64,000 nt of DNA. Origin: Catenulispora yoronensis. GTDB taxonomy: Bacteria > Actinomycetota > Actinomycetes > Streptomycetales > Catenulisporaceae. Below the pieces are notes generated by a model that had not been told where the DNA came from, did not search any database, and saw only the letters and a program-made list of their open reading frames with translations. Positions within the stretch are counted from its first letter, which is position 1. The number at the start of each line of letters is the position of its first letter. Location of the stretch: NCBI RefSeq assembly GCF_039531695.1, contig NZ_BAAAQN010000019.1, positions 62,001 to 126,000 of the forward strand. The letters are read 5' to 3'. Made by a program: the position numbers and the translations under genes. This document shows, in pieces, positions 17,349 through 26,215 of this stretch.

Positions 17349-17432
17349 GTGATCAACGTAAGGTGAGGATCCACGGCCGCTCATCGGTCCGTGGTGGTAA
17401 TCGTCGAGGCCTCTCATCCTGGGGATGTAGTC

Positions 17433-18407
17433 ATGCTTTGGCTGTTGGTGGGGGCGCTGGCCGCGGCCTGCGGCACGGCGGCATGGGCGACGGTGGAGCT
17501 GCGGCGCGAGCGGCGGCGCCATGCCCGCTCCCTGGAGGAGCGCGGCTGGCTGCTGGAGAAGGAGCGGGAGGCCGTGGCGCAGACCGCCGTGGACGCCGAG
17601 CGCGCGCGGATCGCGCGCGAGCTGCACGACATCGTCAGCCACAATGTCAGCATGATGCTGATCCAGGCGGGAGCCGCGCGCCAGGTCCTGGCCGCGGGAG
17701 CGGCGGCCTCGGGCGGCCCGGGGGACGCCGGCGAGGCCGGCGGCGCCGGGAGCATCGGCGGTCCGGCGGGGGCGGACGAGGCCGAGACCGCGCTGCTCGC
17801 CGTCGAAGGCGCGGGGCGCGCGACGATGACCGAGCTGCGCCACCTGCTGGGAGTGCTGGCCCCGGCCCCCGACGGCCGCGACGAGGAGGGTTCCGGCCTG
17901 ACGCCGCAGCCGACGATGGCGCGGCTGTCGGCGCTGGTCGACAAGATCGCCTTCGCCGGCCTGCCGGTGGAGGTGCGCATCTCCGGCGAGCCGCGGCCGC
18001 TGCCCGGCGGGATCGACGCGACGGCGTACCGGATCGTGCAGGAGGCGCTGACCAACGCGTTGAAGCACGGCGGCGCGAGCGCCGAGCTGACCGTGCGCTA
18101 CGACGAGCGCTACTTGCGGATCGAGGTGCTGACCGCGGGCACCGGCACGTTGCAGGCGCTCGGGGCCGCGGAGTCCGGCGGGTCGAGGCACTCCGGCGGA
18201 TCGAGGGACTCCGGCGGGTCCGGACTCGGCACCGGCCGCGGCCTCCTGGGGCTGCGGGAGCGGGCCGCGGTCTACGGCGGCGACCTGGACGCCCGCCGCC
18301 GGCTCGGAGGCGGGTTCCGGGTCCGCGCGAAGATTCCGCTGGACGCGCCCGCCCGTCGCACACCGCCGCCCGCCGAGGAGACGCTGCGCGTCACTGGTGC
18401 CCGATGA
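17433..18407 (+). CDS. NarL-type sensor histidine kinase (HisKA_3)
   Basis: 324 residues from ATG 17433, preceded by GGGGA. One N-terminal membrane helix (about residues 2-20) is followed by a short coiled stretch and the phospho-acceptor motif RIARELHDIVSHNVS. The HATPase has the N box RIVQEALTNALKH and the G box GLGTGRGLLGLRERAA. There is no extracellular sensor domain, so it probably senses within the membrane or through the adjacent FtsX transporter, as in BceS-like systems. Glycine-rich and SGGSR-repeat linkers interrupt the catalytic part. The stop overlaps the regulator start (ATGA). Confidence 0.9.
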   Translation: MLWLLVGALAAACGTAAWATVELRRERRRHARSLEERGWLLEKEREAVAQTAVDAERARIARELHDIVSHNVSMMLIQAGAARQVLAAGAAASGGPGDAGEAGGAGSIGGPAGADEAETALLAVEGAGRATMTELRHLLGVLAPAPDGRDEEGSGLTPQPTMARLSALVDKIAFAGLPVEVRISGEPRPLPGGIDATAYRIVQEALTNALKHGGASAELTVRYDERYLRIEVLTAGTGTLQALGAAESGGSRHSGGSRDSGGSGLGTGRGLLGLRERAAVYGGDLDARRRLGGGFRVRAKIPLDAPARRTPPPAEETLRVTGAR

Positions 18408-19111
18408 ATCCCCGTGTCCTGATAGCCGACGACCAGGCCCTGGTCCGCACCGGCTTCCGCATGATCCTGACCGCGAACGGCCTCGAGGTGGTCGGTGAGG
18501 CGGCCGACGGCCTGGAAGCCGTCGAGGCGGCCGCCCGGCTGCGGCCCGACGTGGTGCTGATGGACATCCGCATGCCGAACCTGGACGGGCTGGAGGCGGC
18601 CCGCCGGATCCTGGCCGCCGGCCCGGACTGCCGGATCCTGATGCTGACCACGTTCGACCTCGACGAGTACGTCTACGACGCGCTGGCCGCCGGGGCGTCG
18701 GGCTTCCTGCTGAAGGACGTGACGCCGGAGCACCTGGTGGCGAGCGTCCGCCTGGTCGACACCGGCGACGCGCTGCTGGCGCCGTCGATCACCCGGCGGC
18801 TGGTCGAGAAGTTCGCCGCGCCGGCCGAGGCCGGTACCGGAGCCGGAGCTGGAACGGGAACCGGGGCCGGACCGCGGACCCCGGCGGTCCACCGCGACCT
18901 GGCGGCGCTGACCCCCCGGGAGCGGGAGATCCTGACCCTGATGGGACGCGGCCGGTCCAATGCCGAACTGGCCGGGGAGCTGGTGCTGTCCGAGGCGACG
19001 GTGAAGACCCACGTCGCGCACATCTTCACCAAGCTGTCGCTGCGGGACCGGGCCCAGGCCGTGGTGGTCGCCTACGAGACCGGGCTCGTGGCGCCCGGGG
19101 ACGGGGACTGA
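18404..19111 (+). CDS. NarL/FixJ-family response regulator
   Basis: 235 residues. The receiver domain has the acidic pair (ADDQ), the phospho-Asp in VVLMDIRMP and the conserved Lys in FLLKDV. A Gly/Thr/Ala-rich linker (about residues 145-160) joins it to a LuxR-type helix-turn-helix (LTPREREILTLMGRGRSNAE, then ATVKTHVAHIF). It is coupled to the kinase by a 4-bp overlap, and the pair is divergent from the ABC exporter, which is the likely target. Confidence 0.93.
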   Translation: MNPRVLIADDQALVRTGFRMILTANGLEVVGEAADGLEAVEAAARLRPDVVLMDIRMPNLDGLEAARRILAAGPDCRILMLTTFDLDEYVYDALAAGASGFLLKDVTPEHLVASVRLVDTGDALLAPSITRRLVEKFAAPAEAGTGAGAGTGTGAGPRTPAVHRDLAALTPREREILTLMGRGRSNAELAGELVLSEATVKTHVAHIFTKLSLRDRAQAVVVAYETGLVAPGDGD

Positions 19112-19162
19112 GTACCGCCCCCGGGCTTTCTGTCATGTGCGTCACGCCGGTGGTCCGCGGCC

Positions 19163-19525
19163 TCACCCGGCCTCGAAGCCGGCTGGAGGGCCCTCCGGGT
19201 TCTCCCCCTCCGGCGGCCACCAGCGGGCCCGGGCCATGTCGACGCGGTCGCCGGCCGGCCGCAGCGGGGTTCCCTCCTCGCGGTAGTTCGCCAGCGCCTC
19301 CCGCTCGTGGCGGGGCAGGAAGGCGCCGTCGCTGCGCACCACCCGCCACCAGGCGACCTCGCCGCCGTAGCGGGCCATGGCGGTGCCGACCTGACGGGGG
19401 CCGCCGGCCCCGAGGTACTCGGCGATGTCGCCGTAGGCCATCACCCGCCCCGGCGGAATCCGGTCGACGACGTCGAACACCCGCTCCACGTACGGAGGCA
19501 GTTCGGGTGGTTTGACCACTTCCAT
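19163..19525 (-). CDS. Alkyltransferase-like protein (ATL, inactive MGMT homologue)
   Basis: 120 residues. It matches the DNA-binding domain of O6-alkylguanine-DNA methyltransferases (PPGRVMAYGDIAEYLG, then GPRQVGTAMA), but where the methyltransferase carries PCHRV this protein reads AWWRVV. The acceptor Cys is replaced, so it cannot transfer methyl groups and should instead flag O6-alkylguanine for nucleotide excision repair, as ATL proteins do. The ATG at 19525 is chosen because GGGAG lies just upstream; the open frame extends further without support. The equivalent gene also lies near adnAB in mycobacteria. Confidence 0.9.
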   Translation of the reverse strand: MEVVKPPELPPYVERVFDVVDRIPPGRVMAYGDIAEYLGAGGPRQVGTAMARYGGEVAWWRVVRSDGAFLPRHEREALANYREEGTPLRPAGDRVDMARARWWPPEGENPEGPPAGFEAG

Positions 19526-19645
19526 CACTCCCGTCGATGTAATCCCGCGCGCTCGCGGCGACCCCGTCGTGGGACGATCAACCACAGTCGCCGCATGCAC
19601 CGGGCGCCAGGGACTATCGTCCTTGTGTCCGGCAGGGCGCAACAC

Positions 19646-22384
19646 ATGAACACAAGACCAGAAGACAGGTGGACAGTGGCAGGGGAGCCCGGCACCGCCT
19701 CACCGGCCCGACCGGGCCCGGTCGGGGCCGTCACGCCGGCCGTCGGCCTGCCCGCGCCCGGGTCTTCCGAACCGGCGGCCGGGTCCGGAGCCGGCCCCGA
19801 GGCGTCGGGCCGGGAGACGGCGAACCTGGAAGCGGCCGGTCCGGAGCCGACCCGCCCGCGACGGTCCAGGCCGGGCCGGTCCCGGCTCTCCGAGCTGCCG
19901 GGACCCCCGGGGCCGCCAGGCCCGCCCGGGACGCCCGGACCGCCGGGCAACCCCGGCTCCCCCAGCTCCCCCGGGGCCTCGGTCCCGCCGCCCGGCCGCA
20001 CCCCGGTCATCGACGAGCCGCCCGAGCCGCGGCGCATACGCCGACCGGCCGACCTGCTGCGGGCCGTGGCCAGCTTCGTGTTCATGCTGCTGTTCCTCGG
20101 TATCGGGATGGTCGCCGGCGGCACCACCCGAGGCGCCGAGTCGGACATCTCCAAACTGTCCGCCGACCAGAAGCTGCCCCTGGGGCTGGTACTGGGGGTG
20201 ACGTCGGTTCTGCTGGCGGTGGTTCCCATCGTGCTGGCGATCGACCGGCTTTTCCGGCGCGACACGCGGCGCGTGGTGGACTCGGTGCTGGCCGCCGCGA
20301 TGGCCTACCTGGCCGCGGTCGGCCTGAACGCGCTGGTGTCCTCGCCGCACGCCCCCAGCGCGATCAGGGAGGCGCTGACCCTCCCGACCAACGCCGCGGG
20401 CAACACCGCGGCGTTCCACATCTACCTCACGACGGTCGTCGCCTATCTGACGATCATCGGCTTCGGGAACCGGCACAACTTCCAGACCGCGACCTGGATC
20501 GCGCTGGTCGCCTACGGCGTCGTCACCCTGATCCAGGGCGACGCCACGCTGATCAGCCTGGCCGAGACGGTGCTGCTGGGCCGCCTGGTCGCCTCCGGCT
20601 GGCGCTGGGCCCGCGGCGTGATCAACGACCGGCCCACCGGCGAGGCCGTCTGCGCCGCCCTGACCTCGGCCGGGCTGGGCCCGCTGTCCTGCCGCCGGGT
20701 GCCGGACGTCGAGGAGGTGCGGCGCTACCGGGTGGCCACCCGCGAGCACGGCGACCTCGACGTGATCGTGCTGGACCGCGACCAGCAGGCGGCCGGCCTG
20801 GTCTACCGCCTCTACCGCCGGCTGCGCCTGCGCGGCCCGGCCCAGCGCCGCAACCTGCTCTCGCTGCGCCGGATGCTGGAGCAGGAGGCGCTGATGTCGT
20901 ACTCGGTGACCGCCGCCGAGATCCGCACCCCGCGCCTGCTGGCCGTGCGCGACCTGGGCCCGGACACCGGGATGCTGGCCTACGAGCTGATCCCGGCCCG
21001 CACCCTGGACCAGCTGGACCCGGCCGAGCTGACCGACGGCCTGCTCGACGACATGTGGGAGATGCTGGCCGAACTGCACGAGCACCAGCTGGCGCACCGC
21101 CGGCTGTCGGCGAACGCCTTCCTGGTCGACGGCGGCGGCCGGCCGTGGCTGACCGACCTGCGCCTCGGCGAGGTGGCGGCCGGCACCCTGTCCCGCCGCC
21201 TGGACACCGCCGAGATGCTCACCGTGATGAGCCTGCACTTCGGCTACGAACGCTCGGTGGCCGCGGCGGTGGACCGGCTCGGCGAGGACGACGTCGCGGC
21301 CGCGCTGCCGATGCTGCAGCCGGTGATCCTGACCCGCAACACCCGCACCGCGCTGAAGAAGTCCAAGGGCCTGCTGCGCAACATCCAGGAGGCGGTGCAG
21401 GCCCTGCACCCCTCGGTGGAGCCGGAGCCGGTGAAGCTGGAGAGGTTCAGCCCCCGGACCTTGTTCTCGGTGGTCGGCCTGTCCTTCGCCGCCTACGCCC
21501 TGATCGCGACCAACCGCTCCTGGTCCAGCCTGACCGCGGTGAACTGGTGGTGGACCGGCGCCGCGGCCCTGGCCTCGGTCGGCACCTACGCGGCGGCGGC
21601 GATGGCCCTCGACGGCTTCGTCCCCGAGCAGCTGCGCTGGGGCCGCACGATCCTGTCCCAGGTCGCGGCCTCCTTCGTGACCCTGGTCGCCCCGGCCGCG
21701 GTGGGCGGCGTCGCGGTGAACACCCGCTACCTGCAACGCACCGGCCTGCCGACCCGCGCGGCGGTGACCGCCGTCGGCGCCCAGCAGGTCGTGGGCCTAG
21801 TCCAGCACCTGCTGCTGATCCTGGTCTTCGGCGTGATCGCCGGCAGCTCCGGCGACAACAGCGGCGGCGGCTCCCACGCCTCCAGCGCCACCCTGATCGC
21901 CATCATCCTGGCCCTGGCCCTGCTGGTGCTGCTCATCGGCACCATCCCCCAGCTCCGCCACTTCGCGGTCAACCGCCTGCGCCCCCTGGTGGCCGGCGCC
22001 CTCCCCCGCCTGATCGAGGTCGCCCAGAACCCCCTGAAGCTGGCCGCCGGCCTCGGCGGCACGGTACTGCTCTCCCTGCTCTACATCTTCGCCCTGTGGG
22101 CCTCCATCCAGGCCGCCGCCACCGACGACCACGCCGCCAAGATCAACTTCGCCACGGTGGCCGTCATCTTCCTGACCGCCCAGGCCGCCGGCTCCGTCGT
22201 CCCGACCCCGGGCGGCGTCGGCGGCGTGGAGGCGGCCCTGACGCTGTCCCTGACCACCTTCGGCCGCCTCGACACCGGCCTGGCGACGACGGCAGTGCTG
22301 CTGTTCCGCCTGATGACGTTCTGGCTGCCGGTGCTGCCGGGCTGGCTGGCGTACAACTACATGACGCGGCGCGGGGAGCTGTAG
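19646..22384 (+). CDS. Kinase-like domain fused to flippase-like (TIGR00374/YbhN) membrane protein with collagen-like N-terminus
   Basis: 912 residues. The N-terminal 130 residues are Pro/Gly-rich and include an uninterrupted Gly-X-Y run (GPPGPPGPPGTPGPPGNPG). About four membrane helices follow (residues about 140-310). A cytoplasmic kinase-like domain (about 330-580) has a degraded catalytic loop (HRRLSANAFLV) and LTDLR where kinases have DFG, so catalysis is doubtful. The C-terminal half is the LPG-synthase/YbhN-type transmembrane domain, with the motif VVPTPGGVGGVEA. Such fusions occur in actinobacteria, but their cargo is unknown; a lipid flippase or glycolipid role is inferred. Confidence 0.85.
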   Translation: MNTRPEDRWTVAGEPGTASPARPGPVGAVTPAVGLPAPGSSEPAAGSGAGPEASGRETANLEAAGPEPTRPRRSRPGRSRLSELPGPPGPPGPPGTPGPPGNPGSPSSPGASVPPPGRTPVIDEPPEPRRIRRPADLLRAVASFVFMLLFLGIGMVAGGTTRGAESDISKLSADQKLPLGLVLGVTSVLLAVVPIVLAIDRLFRRDTRRVVDSVLAAAMAYLAAVGLNALVSSPHAPSAIREALTLPTNAAGNTAAFHIYLTTVVAYLTIIGFGNRHNFQTATWIALVAYGVVTLIQGDATLISLAETVLLGRLVASGWRWARGVINDRPTGEAVCAALTSAGLGPLSCRRVPDVEEVRRYRVATREHGDLDVIVLDRDQQAAGLVYRLYRRLRLRGPAQRRNLLSLRRMLEQEALMSYSVTAAEIRTPRLLAVRDLGPDTGMLAYELIPARTLDQLDPAELTDGLLDDMWEMLAELHEHQLAHRRLSANAFLVDGGGRPWLTDLRLGEVAAGTLSRRLDTAEMLTVMSLHFGYERSVAAAVDRLGEDDVAAALPMLQPVILTRNTRTALKKSKGLLRNIQEAVQALHPSVEPEPVKLERFSPRTLFSVVGLSFAAYALIATNRSWSSLTAVNWWWTGAAALASVGTYAAAAMALDGFVPEQLRWGRTILSQVAASFVTLVAPAAVGGVAVNTRYLQRTGLPTRAAVTAVGAQQVVGLVQHLLLILVFGVIAGSSGDNSGGGSHASSATLIAIILALALLVLLIGTIPQLRHFAVNRLRPLVAGALPRLIEVAQNPLKLAAGLGGTVLLSLLYIFALWASIQAAATDDHAAKINFATVAVIFLTAQAAGSVVPTPGGVGGVEAALTLSLTTFGRLDTGLATTAVLLFRLMTFWLPVLPGWLAYNYMTRRGEL
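19905..19978. repeat. Collagen-like Gly-X-Y coding repeat
   Basis: Nine-base-periodic ccgccgggc-like codons encode consecutive Gly-Pro-Pro triplets in the N-terminal cytoplasmic tail of the kinase-like membrane protein. Confidence 0.75.
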
Positions 22385-22407
22385 AGAACCGGAGTCGTGA
22401 AAAGCCG

Positions 22408-22442
22408 ATCGGCCGCCGCCCCGGTCCGGGGCGGCGGCCGAT
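22408..22442. terminator. Bidirectional hairpin terminator
   Basis: Perfect 15-bp stem (ATCGGCCGCCGCCCC and its complement) with a 5-nt loop between the convergent membrane-protein and moeZ genes. It is placed to terminate both. Confidence 0.85.
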
Positions 22443-22476
22443 TCCGCTCACATCGATGAACGCGCTGCGGCGAAGC

Positions 22477-23658
22477 TCAGTAGCTGGGCTTCTCCGGCTC
22501 GATCTGGTTCACCCACGCCAGCACGCCGCCGCCGACGTGCACCGCGTCCTTGTACCCCGCCGCGTGCACGACGGCCAGGGCCTCGGCCGAGCGGACGCCG
22601 CTCTTGCAGTGCAGGACGATGCGCTTGGTCGGGTCCAGCTTCTCCAGGGCGCCGCCCATCAGGAACTCGCCCTTGGGGATCAGCGTCGCGCCCGGGATGT
22701 TGACGATCTCGTACTCGTTCGGCTCGCGGACGTCGATCAGCTGGATCTTCTCGTCGGTGTCCAGCCACTCCTTCAGCTGGGTGACGGTGATCGTGGAGTC
22801 CTTCGCCGCGTCCGCCGCCTCCTCGGAGATGGCGCCGCAGAAGGCCTCGTAGTCGATCAGCTCGGTGACGGTCGGGTGCTCGCCGCAGACCGCGCAGTCG
22901 GGGTCCTTGCGGACCTTCACCGTGCGGTAGGTCATCTCCAGGGCGTCGTAGATCATCAGCCGGCCGACCAGCGGCTCGCCGATGCCGGCCAGCAGCTTGA
23001 TGGCCTCGGTGACCTGGATCGAGCCGATGGAGGCGCACAGCACGCCCAGCACGCCGCCCTCGGCGCAGCTCGGGACCATGCCCGGCGGCGGGGGCTCGGG
23101 GTACAGGCAGCGGTAGCACGGTCCGTACTCGGACCAGAAGACCGACGCCTGGCCGTCGAAGCGGTAGATCGAGCCCCAGACGTACGGCTTGTTCAGCAGC
23201 ACACAGGCGTCGTTGACCAGGTACCGGGTGGCGAAGTTGTCCGTGCCGTCGACGATCAGGTCGTACTGCGCGAACAGCTCCATCACGTTGGTCGAGTCCA
23301 GCCGCTCCTCGTGCAGGTTCACCTGCACCAGCGGGTTGATCTCCTTGACCGAGTCGCGCGCCGACTCGGCCTTGGACCGGCCGATGTCGCTCTGCCCGTG
23401 GATGATCTGGCGCTGCAGGTTCGACTCGTCGACCACGTCGAACTCGACGATGCCCAGCGTGCCCACGCCGGCCGCGGCCAGGTACAGCAGGGCCGGCGAG
23501 CCCAGGCCGCCGGCGCCCACGCACAGCACCTTGGCGTTCTTCAGGCGCTTCTGGCCGGCCATGCCGACGTCGGGGATGATCAGGTGGCGCGAGTAGCGGC
23601 GCACCTCTTCCACGCTCAGGTCCGCGGCCGGCTCGACCAGCGGGGGTAGGTTGCTCAC
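22477..23658 (-). CDS. moeZ: Adenylyltransferase/sulfurtransferase MoeZ
   Basis: 393 residues from GTG 23658, preceded by CGGGAG. The N-terminal ThiF/MoeB-like domain shows the ATP site GAGGLGSPAL, the arginine-rich LQRQIIH and the zinc pairs CYRC and CAVC. The C-terminal rhodanese domain has the active Cys in HCKSGVRSAEA. MoeZ activates the C-terminal glycine of small sulfur-carrier proteins (MoaD, ThiS, CysO) and transfers sulfur to them for molybdopterin, thiamine or cysteine synthesis. It lies divergent from the TetR-DUF3107 pair, as in mycobacteria. Confidence 0.95.
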   Translation of the reverse strand: MSNLPPLVEPAADLSVEEVRRYSRHLIIPDVGMAGQKRLKNAKVLCVGAGGLGSPALLYLAAAGVGTLGIVEFDVVDESNLQRQIIHGQSDIGRSKAESARDSVKEINPLVQVNLHEERLDSTNVMELFAQYDLIVDGTDNFATRYLVNDACVLLNKPYVWGSIYRFDGQASVFWSEYGPCYRCLYPEPPPPGMVPSCAEGGVLGVLCASIGSIQVTEAIKLLAGIGEPLVGRLMIYDALEMTYRTVKVRKDPDCAVCGEHPTVTELIDYEAFCGAISEEAADAAKDSTITVTQLKEWLDTDEKIQLIDVREPNEYEIVNIPGATLIPKGEFLMGGALEKLDPTKRIVLHCKSGVRSAEALAVVHAAGYKDAVHVGGGVLAWVNQIEPEKPSY

Positions 23659-23816
23659 AACGTCTCCCGGAGATGTCTTCGAAGCGCCTGGGGGTAATCC
23701 GCGGCATTCAACGACAACCGTCGCACGGCCGCTTCGATTCCCGGACGCGGGGTCCATTCTCCGAGACCCGCGACCGACCAGTTCGGATCAAGCTACCCGC
23801 GCGTAGACTGCTGACC

Positions 23817-24467
23817 ATGACCACGACCGACGCCGCCTACGCAGAGGCCGCCACGTCCCGGCAGCGGTCCGCAAGGCTGCCTCGGAGTGCCCGCCGCAAC
23901 CAGCTCCTCGGTGCCGCCGAGGAGGTGTTCGTCGCCCAGGGCTACCACGCCGCCGCCATGGACGACATCGCCGAGCGCGCCGGGGTCAGCAAGCCGGTGC
24001 TGTACCAGCACTTCCCGGGCAAACTGGAGCTCTACCTGGCCCTGCTGGACAAGCACTGCGACCAGCTGGTCACCCAGGTGCGCACGGCACTGGCCTCCAC
24101 CACGGACAACAAGCTGCGGGTGGCCGCCACCATCGGCGCCTACTTCGACTACGTCGAGCACGAGAGCGGCGCCTTCCGCCTGGTCTTCGAGTCCGACCTG
24201 AACAACGAGGCGGCGGTGCGCGAGCGCACCCACCGCGTCACCCAGGAGTGCGCCGAGGCGATCCGCGACGTCATCGCCACCGACACCGGGCTGTCCGACG
24301 ACGAGGCGATGCTGCTGGCCGTCGGCCTGACCGGGGTGGCGCACGTCACCGCCCGGTACTGGCTGTCCACCGAGGGCGGCCGCATCCCGCGCGACGCCGC
24401 GGCGCGCATCGTGTCGCAGCTGGCGTGGCGCGGCATCGGGAACTTCCCGCGCAAGGATTCTGTCTAG
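23817..24467 (+). CDS. TetR-family transcriptional regulator
   Basis: 216 residues. The N-terminal helix-turn-helix (RNQLLGAAEEVFVAQGYHAA then VSKPVLYQHFPGKLELYLAL) is typical TetR. The C-terminal ligand domain resembles the conserved actinobacterial regulator encoded between moeZ and a DUF3107 gene (Rv3208 in M. tuberculosis, as I recall). The 158-bp gap to moeZ must hold both promoters. Ligand and targets are unknown. Confidence 0.93.
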   Translation: MTTTDAAYAEAATSRQRSARLPRSARRNQLLGAAEEVFVAQGYHAAAMDDIAERAGVSKPVLYQHFPGKLELYLALLDKHCDQLVTQVRTALASTTDNKLRVAATIGAYFDYVEHESGAFRLVFESDLNNEAAVRERTHRVTQECAEAIRDVIATDTGLSDDEAMLLAVGLTGVAHVTARYWLSTEGGRIPRDAAARIVSQLAWRGIGNFPRKDSV

Positions 24468-24536
24468 ATAGCTGGCAGGCTAGTGGCACCAGTCATCTGG
24501 CACACACCGCTTCGAGCACCTAAGGAAGAAGCCTTC

Positions 24537-24761
24537 GTGGAAATCAAGATCGGTATCCAGCACTCCGCGCGTGAGCTGAACCTGGAGTCCAACCTGACCG
24601 CCGCCGACGTCGAGGCGGCCATCGCCGCCGCGCTGAAGGACGGCGGCCTGCTGATCCTGGTCGACGACAAGGACCGCAAGGTCCTGGTGCCGGCCGAGAA
24701 GATCGCCTACATCGAGCTCGGCGAGCCCACCGGCCGCCGTGTCGGGTTCGGGGCGATCTGA
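24537..24761 (+). CDS. DUF3107 family protein
   Basis: 74 residues from GTG 24537, with AAGGAAG upstream. The sequence VEIKIGIQHSARELNLES and the ending IAYIELGEPTGRRVGFG match the short DUF3107 proteins (TB9.4 in mycobacteria). It looks like a compact alpha/beta domain without membrane helices or cysteines. Function unknown; conserved linkage to the TetR gene suggests a related role. Confidence 0.92.
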   Translation: MEIKIGIQHSARELNLESNLTAADVEAAIAAALKDGGLLILVDDKDRKVLVPAEKIAYIELGEPTGRRVGFGAI

Positions 24762-24798
24762 CCCGGTTCGGGAGTTGACGGTGGGGTAAAAGGGACGC

Positions 24799-25062
24799 AT
24801 GTCCTTTTTCTCACTGCTGTGGCTGGCGGCCCTGGGGCTGGGCATCGGCGCCCTGGGCCGCGCCGTCGTCAAGGACGGCACCCCGATGGCGACCTGGATG
24901 ACCGCGGTGGTGGGCGTGGTCGGCGCGGTCGGCGGCGGCTCGGTCATCCACGCGATCCTCGGCGACGGCCACATGTTCGTCGCCACCCTGCTCGGCGTCG
25001 CCATGGCCGCGCTGCTGGTTATGGCAATCACCGGCTGGCAGCGGACCCGCGGCGAGTCCTGA
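24799..25062 (+). CDS. Small three-helix membrane protein
   Basis: 87 residues with an AAAGGGA ribosome binding site. Three hydrophobic segments (about residues 4-20, 32-52 and 58-78) with glycine-rich packing (GLGIGALGRA, VVGAVGGGSV) recall the GlsB/YeaQ-type transglycosylase-associated small membrane proteins, but the match is weak. It lies 37 bp after the DUF3107 gene and is probably in the same transcript. Confidence 0.8.
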   Translation: MSFFSLLWLAALGLGIGALGRAVVKDGTPMATWMTAVVGVVGAVGGGSVIHAILGDGHMFVATLLGVAMAALLVMAITGWQRTRGES

Positions 25063-25179
25063 ACGGGCCGGGCCGCGCATCCCGCGCACCATGCGCCCCG
25101 AGCGGCACACCGTCCGCCCCGAGCGCCCGCACACTTGCCGGGAGGCCCGGCGCACCGGAGCCGGGAACCGATCGGAACC

Positions 25180-25869
25180 TCAAGCGCTCAAACCGAGCGA
25201 CGCCATGCGCGCGCCGTGCCCCTCGGCCAGGCGCGTCAGCATCTCCCCCACCCGCGCCAGGTCGTCGTTCGCCGGCGCGTCCGGCGCCACCAGCAGCCCG
25301 GCCAGCAGCGCCGCCAGCGCCGGCCGCCGGGTCGCGATCTGCTGGGCCTGGGTCAGCGCCTCGCCCATGATCCGCCGGCCCCACAGCGCCAGCCGCCCGG
25401 CGACCTTCGGATCGGCGGCGATCGCGGCCCGCACGTGCTCCACGACGAACGCGCCGTGCCCCATGTCCTCCAGCACCGACTCCACGACCGCGCGCGAGTC
25501 GGCGTCCAGGAACCGCGCCGCCTCCCGGTAGAAGTCGGCCGTCAGCGTGTCCCCGATATAGGCCTTGACCAGCGATTCCAGCCAGTCGGCGGGCCGCGTG
25601 TGCTCGTGGAAGTCGTCGACGGCCCCGACGAACGGCGCCATCGCCGCGGTCGACTCCGCGCCGACCTCCTCCAGCCGGGTGCGGACCTTCCGGAAGTGGT
25701 CGAATTCCGCCGCCGCCATCCCCGCGACCTGCGCCTTCCCGGCCAGGGTGGGGGCCAGCCCGGAGTCGGAGGCCAGCCGCTCGAACGCGGTGAGCTCCCC
25801 GTAGGCCACCAACCCCAGCAGATCCGTGACGGCAGTCCGGTAGGACTCGGTGGTCGCCGAAGAAGTCAT
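25180..25869 (-). CDS. Ferritin-like fold protein (MiaE-like family)
   Basis: 229 residues, all alpha. Candidate iron ligands of a four-helix ferritin-like bundle are GELTAFERL, AAAEFDHFRKV, DTLTADFYREAARF and VLEDMGHGAFVVEH, i.e. the E/ExxH pattern spread over four helices. Related actinobacterial proteins are annotated as ferritin-like or tRNA-hydroxylase (MiaE)-like. It is divergent from the DEAD-box helicase, the same arrangement as I recall for Rv3210c and rhlE. No biochemical role is established. Confidence 0.85.
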   Translation of the reverse strand: MTSSATTESYRTAVTDLLGLVAYGELTAFERLASDSGLAPTLAGKAQVAGMAAAEFDHFRKVRTRLEEVGAESTAAMAPFVGAVDDFHEHTRPADWLESLVKAYIGDTLTADFYREAARFLDADSRAVVESVLEDMGHGAFVVEHVRAAIAADPKVAGRLALWGRRIMGEALTQAQQIATRRPALAALLAGLLVAPDAPANDDLARVGEMLTRLAEGHGARMASLGLSA

Positions 25870-26119
25870 GAGGGCAGTTTATTCAGGTGTTTTCCGTCAG
25901 GTACACTGACTGTGACTAGCAGGATGCCCGGTCGGTGGCCCGATCGGCTCCGACCAACTGCGGCAACTCCGGACTCATTCCGAGTCCCCCAAAAGCCGCG
26001 AGGTTCGCTCGCTCCTCCAGAAGTCTCATCGCTGGGGTCGACGCGAGTACGTACGCAAACAGCACCAATAGCACCGTGCTGCCCCCCTCGCGCAGTGCCG
26101 CTCGACAGAAGAGGCATAC
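25870..26119 (+). promoter_or_regulatory. Long leader region before the DEAD-box helicase
   Basis: About 250 bp without a gene separate the divergent ferritin-like and helicase genes. A possible promoter is TTTATT-N18-TACACT around 25877-25906, which would give a 5' leader of about 200 nt. Long structured leaders are common for autoregulated cold-shock helicases. I cannot fold it by eye with confidence. Confidence 0.35.
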
Positions 26120-26125
26120 ATCATC
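26107..26125 (+). other. Ribosome binding site followed by possible non-canonical ATC start of the helicase
   Basis: AGAAGAGG at 26107-26114 is the only good Shine-Dalgarno sequence before the helicase coding frame. In frame after it stand ATC at 26120 and ATC at 26123, at 5- and 8-nt spacing. There is no in-frame ATG, GTG or TTG between the upstream stop at 26069 and the GTG at 26216. Confidence 0.45.
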
Positions 26126-26215
26126 AGCGCTGTCACCACCGACACCGACGAGCGTCCCGGCACGACCGGCACGCAGACCCCCGAACCCGTCCGCCAGACC
26201 TTCCGCGACCTGGGC

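Noticed and set aside
19163..19525. Active O6-methylguanine-DNA methyltransferase
   Set aside because: The acceptor Cys is absent (AWWRVV in place of PCHRV).
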